In this document: positions 1 through 43,029 of the stretch, one piece after another
Layout of the letters: the number at the start of each line of letters is the position of its first letter
Position numbering within the stretch: the stretch's first letter is position 1
Assembly (NCBI GenBank): GCA_029224185.1
Contig: CM055191.1
Location: 5,604,536 to 5,668,535 of the forward strand
Direction of reading: 5' to 3'
Length of the DNA stretch: 64,000 nt
Source: Karalla daura
Taxonomy: Eukaryota; Chordata; Actinopteri; Chaetodontiformes; Leiognathidae
Made by a program: the position numbers and the translations under genes
Notes under the pieces: generated by a model
Databases searched by the model: none
Seen by the model: only the letters and a program-made list of their open reading frames with translations
Told to the model about the DNA's origin: nothing

Positions 1-1190
1 CCCGGCTGCAGCTTGACTTTACTTGTTTCATGTGTGTTTCACGTGCGGCATTAACCCGCATCCGAACCTTGTTTTTCGAAACTCGGAGAAAAAGTTGTCT
101 AATTTGTTTCTGTTTCTGTTTTTTTTTTCCTCCAGAATAACAACTTCATATAGTGACAGATATCCTCCCATTTCTCAGCTGCTCCACCACCACTACCGTC
201 AGTTTATCTGGGTCAACCTTCATTAAGAATTAAGCAACCAACAGTGAATCTAGGTGCAAGATCTTGGAGGACTTGGGGGGGAAAAAAAAAACAAAACAAA
301 ACAAAAAAACAATCCTGACAACAAAAGCCCCTCACCCCCCACACCCCGTTCCCCTTCTGAAACCTCTGCTTGAACAATGAGCAAAGTTGATTTCCCTGAA
401 TTTTAAATGCAACAGATGTTCTGCTGTTTTTTTTTTTATCGCTACATTACCATATAAAATCCAACTTTTTATAAGATTCTCGGCGTTAATACCCCGTTAA
501 CATCTGTCCTTGTCGCCTCTTTTGTGCCTGTGTTATTTCATTCAACTCATTTAGTTTTTGCAACGTTCGTTCACTGCACTTGAACGTGTACGCTTCTCTG
601 AATTCCTTTCGGAGATGATCGGGTCACAGCAGACATGATAAATAGGTTCTTTACAAGATATAGCCTGAATAATGATGTTGGTGACTAGTATCTGAGCACG
701 GTAGCCTATGTCTCCTTTTGGAATCAATAGCTCTGTGGAATCAATTGCACAGGAGGTTCAGAGGAGGTTTCCTGCTGAGCGGCGAATCAGGAAAACAAAT
801 AGAGCTGAAAGACAGATGAGACAAATGTTCCGATTTAATGGCTCTGGTGCCCAGTGCAAGAATAGCCAGACTCCAAAGATGCTGTGGAGATAAAAGAATT
901 AATAAACTCTGAATCATTTCTCAAAAAGACAAAAAAAAACAAAAAACAACAACAAAAAAAAACAGGCATCAAAACACAAGAACAAGCGTAGCAACAAAGG
1001 AAAGATCTATCGAACATGAAATTATTCAGAACAGTGGACAATTGCCTGAGATGCTTGACTGGACTTGTGATTAAAAAACAACAACAACAACAACAGAGAA
1101 GAGGAATCGATGGAGTTAACTTTTCACTCACTTTGGGAATGTTAAGAAAACTCCCACCATTAAAGCGAGCTGTCAGACGCTGGTACTCAC
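1..1190 (-). other. cadm4 intron 6 (partial)
   Basis: Sequence downstream of exon 6 in the gene. No transmembrane or cytoplasmic exon is seen on the minus strand. The stretch is AT-rich with poly-A and poly-T runs (280-310 and 428-438), an A-rich CAAAAAC block (928-965) and a short CAA trinucleotide array (about 1076-1093). Nothing else is recognised. Confidence 0.8.
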
Positions 1191-31333
<30,143 letters not shown>

Positions 31334-31426
31334 TGTGTACTGAGAAACTGCTCGTGTATGTGTGTGTGTGTGTGAGAGTGAGTGTGCACGCGTTTGATCA
31401 ATGGTTCCTCTGTGACCCTGCCTGCA
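31334..31426 (-). other. possible cadm4 5' UTR with an upstream splice acceptor
   Basis: On the minus strand a branch-point-like GACTAAT is followed 17-18 bases later by TTGTGTGTTGCAG at 31427. If used, it would leave a 93-base leader before the ATG and imply an upstream non-coding exon. No promoter element or CpG-rich block is visible next to the ATG. This is inference only. Confidence 0.3.
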
Positions 31427-31456
31427 CTGCAACACACAAATTAGTCTACATACATA

Positions 31457-31464
<8 letters not shown>

Positions 31465-31498
<34 letters not shown>
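31465..31498. repeat. (CA)n microsatellite upstream of cadm4 exon 1
   Basis: About 16 CA units, preceded by CTCTCTCT. Its other-strand open frame runs in frame into the signal peptide, but this is most likely untranslated. Confidence 0.95.
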
Positions 31499-31499
<1 letters not shown>

Positions 31500-33166
31500 A
31501 TTTGTTCTCAACTGCAGTGCTGCAGGCACGTGCACACGCTAACTGTCCAGCTTTACTTCACAGTGCAATCAGACAGAAGCTGTTTGAACACTCAAAGAAA
31601 GAACTCTTCTGGCCTGCACCGCATCACAACACATGCAAAGACACTGCTTTAACTGCTAAGTAAAATAGCAGTGAATTGACTCCAGGGCTTTGCAGTGCTA
31701 GTTTGGCTAGAGCTCAGGGCGCTAACAGAGCTAGCACTGTATCACAATGCACACAGAGATGAGCTTCGACAACAAAGAGTTCTGCTGTTGACTTCAGCAC
31801 CTAGTTTAGCCTAAGAAGAATTTATGATATGCATTGTTTTAAATGCATACAATGCAGGAGCTCAGTGCCAGTGGACGCTGCCTGCTATTTGCTAGCACAG
31901 TACTCTGAGCCTCCTGAGAGCGAAGCCAAAGGCACTCAGATCAATAACCCCCCAAAACCAATAACAAAAGTGACCAAAGGGGACCTGAAATACCGTGTTA
32001 TTTACCAGCAAGTGTTTTTAATAATGGCAGCTATGCAATTAACCAAACGAGGGACAACTTAATTAGCACCTCACCAAGTGAGCAAGGCAGTGTCAAACGA
32101 GGAGCTTAGCTCTGAGCACCAGGAGCTTGAACAATCAGCCACACAATTAACCACAACAACAGACTGCTTGTCTCCTGCAGGTCAAAGCACACTGCTCCAA
32201 GGAACAGAAAACATCAATAATGCTATATTTCCATCCAGATACACGCTCGGAAAAGCAAGTCAAGTTTATCTCTACTGATGATGCCTCGACGCGTACTTTT
32301 GAAATACAGCTACCTACATTGCCATACCCCAGAGGACAGTGAAATCTAGGGCAACAACACTCATTCGGCAACAAATTGCATTTTAATGAGTCAAACAAGG
32401 TTTTCTGCACTTCCCACCCAACGAATCGGCAGACAGAAGTCAATGCTCCTTTGAGCTATAACCGCACTGACCAGGCCTCTGGGGAGATGGAGACACTATC
32501 GTTCAACTCATCTGGAGTTAGCTGAGGTTAAATAAAATCCATTGAACCTGAGTGCTGTTCTATAAAGACAGAGAGTGGAAGTGCTCGGCCCCCTTTGCAG
32601 AATAACCGACTCTCAAGACGTTGAACCAACTGCAGTCAGACTTTTCGTTTCAGATATCACACACTAGTGGTCCGCTATTTTACACTGGAGATTCCCAAAA
32701 GGTATCGGCCATTACTCGCATGAATGCCAGAGCACTTTTGACATGCTATCATGTACACACTGTAGCGTGAATGGACAGTGATTTTACGTGGTAATTTCAG
32801 GCTCCTGTGAATAATCACAGGCTATCAGACAGCATAATCGCCCAAAATCGACCTGCCTAACTCTTCCTATCCAACATGCTCCACCGGGTGCTACTTCAGA
32901 CACACACACACACTCAGTGGTATGAGCCGATCTGAAAGCCTGCCGTGTTTCAGGCCTGGATAGAGTTCCCCTGATTGTCAGGCCCTAATGCATGGTCGGT
33001 CTCTGCGAGTGTGTGTAGCTCCCGTGTTTGTATGTGCAAGTATGTGTGTGTTTCCTGTGTGTCCGTGCAGAGACAAAGCGTGACGAGCCGCAGCGCACAC
33101 CTCACTGAACACTATCTGATGGAGTAAAGTGCGGGTGTCATCCTTTAGATTACTACACACTGCCCG

Positions 33167-33168
<2 letters not shown>
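31500..33168. other. no gene recognised
   Basis: Mixed sequence upstream of cadm4, possibly including its promoter. No TATA box, CpG-rich block or exon could be fixed with confidence. A slightly CpG-richer patch lies at 33060-33110. Confidence 0.5.
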
Positions 33169-33205
<37 letters not shown>

Positions 33206-33240
33206 TCACACGCACTCTCTCTCTCTCTCTCTCTCTCTCT
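33169..33240. repeat. CT-CA-CT compound microsatellite
   Basis: A CT run, about 11 CA units, CACGCA, then about 14 CT units. Confidence 0.95.
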
Positions 33241-34004
33241 GCGGCTCTGCAGACACAATGAGCTCTAACGGCGATGGCCCTGACACTTCTGGCAAAGCCG
33301 AAAGCGGATCATCGCCAATCTTCCCCACAGCGCTGACTTCACCGGTCAACTGGCTGACGCTGAGAAAATTACTCTGTGTTGGTGTACACCAGCAACTTGG
33401 GTCTGGCAGGTCTGGGCCCTGGCAGCAGACAGACGGAAACAAAGTCTATTCACTTGTTCAAATTGATCTCCTCAAATTGTGTTTAGTTTATCCGCTCTGC
33501 TCCCTCGCCTCCCCCCCCTTCTCCTCCTCGTCTTCCTCTTCTTTCGGTCCTCCTTCAGTCAGCAGCTGGTTAGTTCCTGCACGTTTGTCTTCGTCTCCTT
33601 TGCAAAGTTGTTATAATCCCAGAGTGGTGTTGTCGGTGATCGCATCCATCTGTCTGTCTGTTTCTGGTCTTTCCACTTGTTTATATAACCCTGGTGGACC
33701 GCCACCGCCTTCCTCTCTCCTTGTGCAGAAAGTGTGTGTGTGTGTGTCCATGTGGGATCACTGTCTGCATATTTTGCATAGTATTTTGTGAAGGTTAGAG
33801 ATGAGTGTGTGTGTGTGTGTGTGAGGATGGACCCGGCAACAATGGTCGTCTTTCAGGTCAACAAACAGTGGTGTGGTGTGTGTCTGAATGTGCCTGTCTG
33901 TGCAGTGTTGACTGAGGCTGAGTGTACATTTGGTTGTCTGTTTGGCCCTTTCACTATCCGCTGCCCATTAATTTATCCATGCAGACACACACAGAGGCAT
34001 CATA

Positions 34005-37000
34005 GTGCCCCTTTATGTTAAATGGCCGATTTTATGGCTGCAGGGATGCGCACGGCGGTCTGCCGACAAGAACTATGGACATGTTTGCGGGTGGTTCTCA
34101 TAATTTGAAGCAGATTCGGATGAACCAAAAATGAACTTGACTATAGCTGTGTTATGATGGGAGTCAGTCTATGTAAAAAAAAAAAAGGTATAACAGAAAT
34201 CATTGCTAACAGCCCGATCAACCTGTCTGTGTTTTTCGCATCAACACACCGGGCATAATGCGATTCCCTTGTTCAAGCTCATTGCCACATGTATTATCAT
34301 TACTGCTATTGCCAATAAAACTGGCAATACAAAGCCAGCGGTGGAAGTTAACTAGACACGACTGCGTCAGTGACGTTCATTGTCCTGTAAAGTGTGGAAG
34401 GCGATGCGGTCTCTCTGTTACAGCAACACCTCTACGTGTTCTTAATCAACTGATCATAAACCATCAGTTCTAATCTGCCACGAGACGTATTTACAAACAT
34501 CTTTATGCATTCAATTTGCATCACGCCGTTCCCTATTATCAAGTCAAATAAAGTCACATTTATTTATCAAGTGCTTTTAACAAAATAGGGTCATCGCAAA
34601 GTGTTTTGTAAAGCACAAAGGACATAATTACAGACAAAAAGAGGAACACATTGCAAACACTGCACTACTGGCGAGTGGATCTGTGTTTGTGTATCTACAA
34701 AGTCCCCGGGTGTGCAACCCCCCCTATTGGGGGTATTTGTTTTTGTCGCAGTATGTGCGGAAGGATGGGATGTAATGGCAAATTGTGTCCCCTATCCCCC
34801 CCTCCTCGTTTTTTTTTTCTCACTCTCCTCTCTCTCTCATCCAAATCAAATTTTTAATGGGCTTCATTGGTGCCACCGTGGAATAAGTGTTGCCAAAGCA
34901 CTTAAGGGGCTTAAGTCAGCGGCGTGCTGAAAATATTAAGCACTCAAACAGCCTTACAAGGATCCCTGCCTGTTTAAGTATGCCGAGGAGGTCGTGCCAG
35001 CATTTAATACCAATGGTATTAAAGCGGTCCGACAAGGGAGAGGAACAGAAATATAGATATATACAGTATGTAACACAACTGGGAATATAGATGGAGAGAT
35101 GGAGGGAGGAGGTGGTGGTGGTTGAGGGGTGGGGAGGTGGAGACACGCGGTGGAGACACGCGGTGAGAGATAGGGAGGAGCGAGTCAAGAGGTGGAGGGA
35201 CTCAGAGCGAATTGTGGCAGGGTGATGAAAAAGGGTGCAGGGAAAGACAAAAGCAAGAGAAGGAAAGTAGAAAAAAAGGAGATGGGGGAGTCGGTGAGGA
35301 GTGAGGAGGAAAATAACAAAAACAAGTAGTGTAGAGGAGGAGAGATGCGAGGGAATCGGGCCAAGGTGTGGGAGGTAAGGGTTGATGGGATAGCTGTGAA
35401 CCAGCAGCGGAGGGCTAATGCAGAGATTCTATCGGGAGGCTTATCCAAGATTAAATTTCTCTTTGTCCTTAAGGCGCTTCTTGGGTAAGCGGAAGTGTCG
35501 AATTTATTTCTTATGTCTCCCTTGAGGTTGTGCAGACGAGTGGGTTGGGAAAACGTGTGTGTGTGTGTGTGTGTGTGTTTGTGTGCAAGCGTGTTGTGAG
35601 GGGTACATGTACACGTATCTGTGTGGGTGTGAAACTTTCGGGTTTATGTTCTGGCAAAGTGTGTGCAGGAGGGCACGCGTTCTTGAAAGGTAAAAATAAA
35701 TGAGCATCCCCCCATGGGTGTTCCAGCATAAGTGAACTGCCAAGTAGTAGTGTGGTTACATTAATCCAGGCATGTGAACTCATACATACAGATATTCATG
35801 AATATAGATTGTATATCCTCTGAATTAATGCAGATAGCATTTGCAGGTGTTGATTTTTTCATGAAGTTTGTTTTATGGAGCTGCCACGAAAAGTCTCAGA
35901 CTACAACAAAGTTTAATCACTCATGGGGAAAGTACTATCTGAACTGTCCTGATTGAGTAATCTCCTCGGAGATTCGTTCCAGTGTAAACAAAGCATGCAA
36001 TACTAAGCAACAACTGTTTGAGATTCTGCAAACCAATGTGATTCTTTTAACGCTATCTCTTACACAGAGAAAATGAGATGATACCTAATTCTCAGGCTTT
36101 TTGTTTTTTTTCCCTAACAAAAACAAGCATCTGAGTGTATTCTTCAGGTTATGATCAGCCCCTTCACGGCCGCCTGGTCTCCTCCCTCGTCTTTCTGATT
36201 CCTTGTCTGTCTGGCTGACTTGGTATTAATAGCTAGCCTAGAGCCATGCACCAGCTAATCCAACTGTGTTTGCTCTGAACTCTCTAATTAGAAAAGTCAC
36301 AGCTCCTCGATCTATGGACCCTATCAATGACTGCATTTTCTGGAGGCACGGCTCGGGCTACTTCCTGCTGCCCATCACGCTCCTAGGATCAATGCAGGCC
36401 AATCATTTGGGTACATTTCGAGTGACACCGCATCTTTCTTCGCACAACTGTTGGATTACAAAGATTTGATTTTGTTTTTGCAGTCTCTTGACTGTGGAGT
36501 CTGGGAAATACATACAGGTCAATATAGCTCATGACGTGACAGGCTAACAAGAATACAAAACATATATTAGGGGTTGAATTACAGGCTGTTTGATATTACA
36601 TGGTTCGGATGTGAGTGCACGAGCAAGCAATGTGTTTCACCTTTCCCTGTGTATCTACAGCAAACCAGGAGATTAAACTCAATTTCTGGCAGGAAACAGA
36701 CCTGGCACCGTCTTTTTCAGCAGCTTTACAGGGTGGAAGGAAATACATAAAGGCACAGTGGTAGCCATTGTAGGAATCCTATTAATAGTCTCATCCTATT
36801 ATACGTTTACCATGCATCAACCATGCATTAACGGGGACGATTTTAGCTTATTCTTTCCAACCTTGGCAAGGAACTGCATGCATTTTAGAACAAAACCCTC
36901 TGAAGTGACAAACTGCCAGAAGTTGCGATGGAGAATGCTATTGATGGCGCTACAGTGCTTGAATGAGCTAGTTGAAGCTCACATCTTCGCCAGGATTTCT

Positions 37001-37870
37001 CTTCCTCTTTCATAATTCACGGTGTTGAAACCATTTAATCACATAGAGCAGTTGTATGACAAGTACATATGTACATTTTATCCTGCAGAAGGCCACTTTA
37101 GATTCTCTCTCACACTTGTTTGAATGAGAGAGTCCGATTTGCAAATTGTGTCTGCTGCAAAATGCTTTGCAGAATCTCTCTTTTCTGCCAGTGTGGACAA
37201 AGGCTGTAAGATGCTAAGGTCAAACACAGTGAAAAGAATCCTGAAAATTGCCCACAGAAAGAGGTGTCTGATACAAATAAGCTTCTTACTGTCCTAGCAC
37301 AGAATCAGATTTCCATTTTTATTCATTATATTCAGTAGATGCAAAGGCTGACATTCTTAAATACAACATCCAGTATCCAGACTTGTTATAAAGCTATTAT
37401 ACAGAAAAGCATTAAATGACTCTTTGTGATCATGCTGAAACATTTGCTAGTGCAAATGCACAACTTTTGTTTTTATGGTTAAAGTTTACTCAATTCGAGT
37501 ACTTGGTTAAGATAATCCTCTCTTAACAACCTTACAGCGCACAGACAAACATAGGCTTTGTATGCATAACTACTTATCCTTCTCTGCACATACACACATT
37601 AGTCAATCTTGGACTGGGAAAAAATGCCAATAAACCTAATCCTGGGTGGCAATTACTTTCCCAACAAACCTAATTGGCAAAACAAATTAATATATGTATT
37701 TTGTGGGAGACACGGTTGCCTTCTGAATGGCAGACCTAAAGTCAGCCCCTGGAACGCCTGCAAATGTGAATAACTTCGCAAACACTCAGGAGTCAAGGAA
37801 AAGACAGCAGGACTGAGAGGGTGGGTGCAGGTTTCCTCATTTACTCAGATGAAGGTAACCGCAGGATATG
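34005..37870. other. no gene recognised
   Basis: AT-rich sequence with a GT array (35554-35580), a purine-rich patch (35090-35300) and one short stretch (34540-34650) that resembles an interspersed repeat. The block at 36150-36420 is a balanced-composition stretch that could be a conserved non-coding element, but this cannot be judged from one genome. No exon is supported. Confidence 0.6.
34540..34650 (+). repeat. possible interspersed repeat fragment
   Basis: Starts TCAAGTCAAATAAAGTCACA, then TTTATTTATCAAGTGCTTTT and CAAAGTGTTTTGTAAAGCAC. Wording of this kind (TCAAGTCAA..TTTATTTAT..AAGTGCTTTAC) recurs widely in fish genomes. The assignment is from memory. Confidence 0.4.
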
Positions 37871-38629
37871 AGGTGTGCATATAGGCCAACAAGCCGGGAC
37901 GCTTTTTAATGCAGCGATGACATTTAAAGGTGCTCCTGGCCCTTGCCGGGATCCGTCATGCATTAAAAGAAAGATACACAGTTTAAGTATGAGATGGCAT
38001 TATGGGTGTATTTTATGCATAACCATGCAGGACACCTCCCCACCCCCCCTCTTACCCATTGGGATGCACCAGAACACTAGGCAAGTCCTCCCTTATTCAA
38101 TGAGACAAATGCAAACAGCGTTACCTGCCAAGTGGGGAACGTACTGTTGGAGCTTCCTAACGAGTGTTGGTGTGTGTGCCGTGAGCCACGCGCTACACAG
38201 GTACCTGCTGGGAGTAGCACTCATTATCCATGTGGCATCGTACCTCCCGCAGACAGGCTTCAACTTCCATGCTCACTGTTTCCTTCTGCCGCCGATCGCT
38301 TGTCACTCACTCCGCTTTGTGTTCCCCGTGCATGTGCAAACATCTGCGTGCGACACGTGTGGAATAATCCTTTGTTCCCTGATGTGTTACAGGGAGGTTG
38401 TCACTGTGCCTATATGTACTCACACTAGTTCACTACCTTGCTCTTTACTTCTCAAGTGCATAATGCGCGTGCGATGTGCCGCTGATGTGCGAAGGAACGA
38501 TAGGAAGCTGTCATGGCTGCAGCGTGTGATGTTTCATGTTTCGGAGCTTCTGAGGAGCACTGGCTTGTCAGTGCCAGGGGTCTGGGGCAGGTTTTGGTGT
38601 TCAGAAAAGGTAAGCAGGTGCAGAGAAAA

Positions 38630-38753
38630 GAGCAGTGACCCGTCCAAAGTGGATTCCTTGCCTTCTTCAAATGTGCCTTGGGACTGGCTCCTACAAACTC
38701 CAGCAACGCTCGTTAGGTACAAAGTAGTTTAAGGGAATGGATGGATGGATGGA
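38630..38753 (+). mobile_element. L2-type LINE/SINE 3' tail fragment
   Basis: Reads CAGTGACCCGTCCAAAGTGGATTC, GCCTTCTTCAAATGTGCC, GACTGGCTCC and ends in GGAATGGATGGATGGATGG. It matches the 3' tail of the other copies, with substitutions. Confidence 0.65.
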
Positions 38754-38759
38754 TCTCTT

Positions 38760-40083
38760 AAACTTTACAACACTATGAGTTACACCTCAATCTAATAACT
38801 ACGTACTACAGCTATTTGTGAGTGTTACTGCATTCCAATTGCAATTTGTGTTTACTCGCACTCTCTCTCATTTTGCTACCGTCAGGACAAATGTGAAAAA
38901 GATGAACCCCTTCAGGTAATCTATTGACTTAAGTGTAACTTCAGTCCATCCAATTGAACTGTAACTGCACCGGATTACACCTCTCAAATTGTGTATTCTA
39001 AATACATGTAATCCATTACTTCCCAGCACTGCACCTTGCCAATAGCCCTGTCCCCATTCCACCAATTCACAAAATGCCTAACAAAGGAATAATTTCTCCC
39101 TCGTATGATATAATCTTTCCTTTCACCCGGTGTCTCAATGGAGCCCTTTATGCCTTTTTTATCTCTCCTTCCCTCCATCTCCGTTTTTGTCTCTATCTCG
39201 ACCACTCCCTGCTCATCTGTCTGCCTCCTCGCTTGCCCTCCCTGCCTTTTTCTCCGATCCTTTTCTTGCTCTACTCGTCTCTCACTCTGACCTTACAGAG
39301 GGCCTTTGCACTGAAGTCACTCCTGTTTCTCTTTCTCCCCACCTCTCTCTCCCTCTCTGTCTCTCTCTCTCTGGAGAAAAATCACACACTCATCAGTTTG
39401 CCGGCTCTGTTCCTGACGAGCAGGCTCGCAAGGAGAATATTAACGAAGCTCCTCAGCCAATTAACACCTAAAGCACATAACAACCTTTTATGCCAGCAGA
39501 CAAACTGGCGTGCATGCGCACTGCACACACATATACGTGCTGGGCATGGTACACACATAAACACACACGCCAGCCCTGCGCACAAACACTGGGAAGAAAA
39601 TACACACATCGACTGCTACACACAGTCGCAGCCTAAACACACATCCAGGCAATGAGCCTCACATAAACAGAAACACACACGAGCCTCAAAGCAAGGCTAT
39701 CAGACATTTGCACGTGCCTACACACACACACATTTACACACAGACACTCACCAACACATACACACACACAGACACTAATAGACTGTGTTGATGAGTGTGG
39801 GTGTACAAGGAGGGGGACATTTATAGGAGCAAGAGGAAGCAATGTAGAGAGAAAGGAGATGCAAACAAAGTGATGAGCAGCAGAAGGAAAGAGAGGGAAG
39901 GAGGGAGGGAAAGACTGAGGGAGCGAGGAGAAAGACAGGTTTATGGAGTGTGAAGAAAGACATAAAGAAAAGGGGAAAATCAGTGAGAGAAGGTTAACAT
40001 GGCTTGGCTGTCCCTGACATGGTTCATGCTAATATAAAGGGTTTAATAGCAGACACAGGCACACACACACACTCTTGGACGTC

Positions 40084-40135
<52 letters not shown>

Positions 40136-41600
40136 CTTCAGCAGCAACAACACAATGCATTAAACATGGTAGTATGAAGGTCATTAGCAGAGCACCTTTG
40201 CACACACACACACCTATCTGGACACATGTGGGGCGGTATTCTCATATGCATAAAACATGGCGGGAGACAGCAGGAGCAGGGGGCGTACGAGAGATAGGGA
40301 GAACAAGTGCGGATGGACAAAAAGTGTATGGTAATGACCCGGATAACGAAAGGCAGCTGCAGAGGGGGGAGAGAGAGTCAGAGGGGGACAAGAGAGGATG
40401 CGATAAAGTGATGGTGAGGAGGGAGGGAGAGAAACTTTGCTCACGGCCTGCTGCTTTTGGATTGAACGGCGTGCAAATGAAAAATGGAGATGAAATAATT
40501 AGACAGGCTGACTAGAAGCGCTCATCTAAATATGTAAATGCACTTAATTTTACTTTGATTTGCTCCACTGCCTCCCTATCACTCTGGCACTTCTATCGCT
40601 CCCACTTTTTTCCTCCCATTCTTTCCCTCTCGTCACTTCTTCCCCCCTCTGTCCTCACGTGTTTCATCTCCCCTCTCCCTGTCACGTGCCTGTTCTTCAC
40701 TCGCCTGTCCTTCCTTCTTCTCGTTTTTTCTCCCCCTTTGCATATTTCTGCAACACTATGTTAATTCACTGTAGGTAAGTCAGCTCCATTATTCACTGCG
40801 TTACAGGGAGAAAGAGAGAGTGTGTTTGGTTAATTCATCCACGCCTGTCTGCCTCTGTGATGAGCCGTGCACGTCTTTGCATGGCTGCACATGCAGACAG
40901 GTGTGCATGCTTGAGGTAAACTGTAACTTTGGATTTACTCAAGTCCACCTCAATGCGAGACTTACCACACCCGCAACAATAAAGGTCACTGGAGTCAATC
41001 CTCCTGTCTTTTCTTGCTGTGGCGCAAACACCTCTTTAAGATTCAGCTAAGCAGCGATTGAGGATAGCAAATGTCTTCAGAAGTTATTTCTTTTTGCAAC
41101 GCTTCTTCTTTGTGTTGCCTCGCACTCCATTTCCCCAGTGGAGGACGGTTCCTGACATGTGGGTTTGTTGCTGGAATAAAAATCTGGCAGAAAGACTAAT
41201 AGCAACTGCTTAGACAAATCTTGATATAGCCAGTTCAGACAACTAGAGCCTCATTTGATTCAGCTGAATTTAGGGACGTGGTACGTAGCATTCGCACAAA
41301 AAGTGAATTAATTTCATTCCTCTGACGGTTCTCTGGGGAAACTCCAGCTCTTTGTGTCATTTCCCTCCAGTCTCTCTTTCCTTTTTTTCCCCCGCTCATC
41401 TCTTTACAATTATGAAGAAGATTCGAACAAGCCTTGTTGTAAGCACAACCCTATTTGCTTAAGATGAAAGAGCATCAAACCACACGGATGTCTTTGCCTA
41501 CTCATATCTTTACTCTGCAGGTAAACACACTCTGGTATCACATTCTGCCTGGTAATACAAGGAGGTACATGTTAGAGGAAGGTAACTGCATCACAGCCCT
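38760..41600. other. no gene recognised
   Basis: Pyrimidine-rich stretches (39145-39375 and 40555-40745), a purine-rich stretch (39830-39930), CA-rich sequence (39520-39780) and a CA array (40089-40133). No exon with credible splice sites and protein similarity was found. Confidence 0.6.
40089..40133. repeat. (CA)n microsatellite
   Basis: About 22 pure CA units. Confidence 0.95.
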
Positions 41601-41689
41601 CATCAATTCATCCGTCCACCCAACGTCTTTCGTGTGCTTTGTACCCAACAATGTTGTCAGGGTCTCAAACACACATAGGACTTTGGCTC

Positions 41690-41815
41690 AAAAGGTCACA
41701 AGTCCATCTGAGTGCATACACACCATTCACTCTTACATCTAGGGCCTAAATGCATCTTTTTTTGACTGGGAGAGGAAACTGGAATACCTGGAGCAAACCC
41801 AGGCAGACACAATGT
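41690..41815 (-). mobile_element. degenerate L2-type LINE/SINE copy, inverted
   Basis: The plus strand reads CACCATTCACTCTTACATCTAGGGCC, then GACTGGGAGAGGAAACTGGAATACCTGGAGCAAACCCAGGCAGACAC, the reverse landmarks of the family. Confidence 0.6.
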
Positions 41816-42275
41816 TTTTGTATGTTACAGTTTCTCAAAACAGTGAGAAGACAAAGCGCAGTATTTATTTGGTAATCTTGAGCTGAACTTTTCTCTTGCA
41901 AGCTTGCACGACTGGTTCACATCGCTACTGGCTTTTTTTTTTAAGTCCAGTGATCATGGCGACAGTTCATAGACTCCAATCTAATTAAATACATTGTGCA
42001 TAAATTCTAAACATGACTGATTTCTGCACATTGCAAACAACGCTGGCTGCAAAGCGGTGTGAAATTAAAATCTCTCGTTCTCTCACATTTTCCAAGAATT
42101 TTTATAATTACTTTTTTTTTTAAAGTGTGTTGACTGAACATGTCATTAAATTAGACTAAGCATTTCCATTGTCATTTGTATTTGCAAAAATTTATCTCAG
42201 AGCAGAGATCTCAGTTTTAATGAGCCTACCGTACCTGGAAGCAAGAATGAAAAAATGAAAGTGTGAGCAACTTTC

Positions 42276-42278
<3 letters not shown>

Positions 42279-42318
<40 letters not shown>
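42279..42318. repeat. (GT)n microsatellite
   Basis: About 20 pure GT units. Confidence 0.95.
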
Positions 42319-42321
<3 letters not shown>

Positions 42322-42819
42322 AGATTAGAAGAGTCATGCAAAAAGGCAGCTGTCCTTCTTAATGACAATCTGTCAGCACTCCTCGCTAACCGCTCCTCCT
42401 CTTTCATCCGTCGCTCTCTCCTGCTCCGTCCGCCTCTCTTCAGTCCGACTTGTACCAAACATCCCTCGCTGGGACACTCGCTTCCTGTTCCAACAAGGTG
42501 ACTCTGACAGCAGTCCCCCTCATTTTACCTCTCTGTACTTCCTCTTTTTGTATTTCTCCTTTTTCCTTTGTGCCGATCTCTCTCTCTACAAGCTCAATTT
42601 GAATATCTGTGTTTTTACAGGGTTTTTTTCTCTCATTTTCTGGTATGTTAAATTCAGCATTAGCATATCAGAGCCTTTACATCTCTTGATCTCTGCTCTA
42701 TCTACAGAAAATGTGTCATATAAATTGTGATTAAGAGTCGGGGGGTAAATGAATTGATGGAGCGGAGTTGGATCCGTTCATTGTCTTAATTGTTTTGTGC
42801 CATAACAGTGTTGAGTGGT

Positions 42820-43022
42820 CTGCTGGTGTCCATCGCCAGTGCACATATGGTGAGGTCACGGAGTACAACATCGACAGGTCGCCAGTACATTACAGGACAC
42901 ACACATACACACACACACACACACTATTAACTCTGGGTCTCACACCTAGGGGTAATTTAGAGTCTCTATTTGACCTTAATGCATGTTTTTATACTGTGAG
43001 GAAACCTGGAAAACACACAGTG
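42820..43022 (-). mobile_element. degenerate L2-type LINE/SINE copy, inverted, with internal (CA)n
   Basis: Reads GACAGGTCGCCAGTACATTACAGG, a CA array, CTCACACCTAGGGGTAATTTAG and TGTGAGGAAACCTGG on the plus strand. The CA array sits where family copies have a CACACTCACAC stretch, so it expanded inside the element. Confidence 0.65.
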
Positions 43023-43029
43023 TAGACCC

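Noticed and set aside
33129..33791. 220-codon plus-strand open frame beginning near CT/CA arrays, with MSSNGDGPDTSG in the middle
   Set aside because: First part is microsatellite, second part is Ser/Pro/Leu low complexity; no supporting domain or conserved splice structure.
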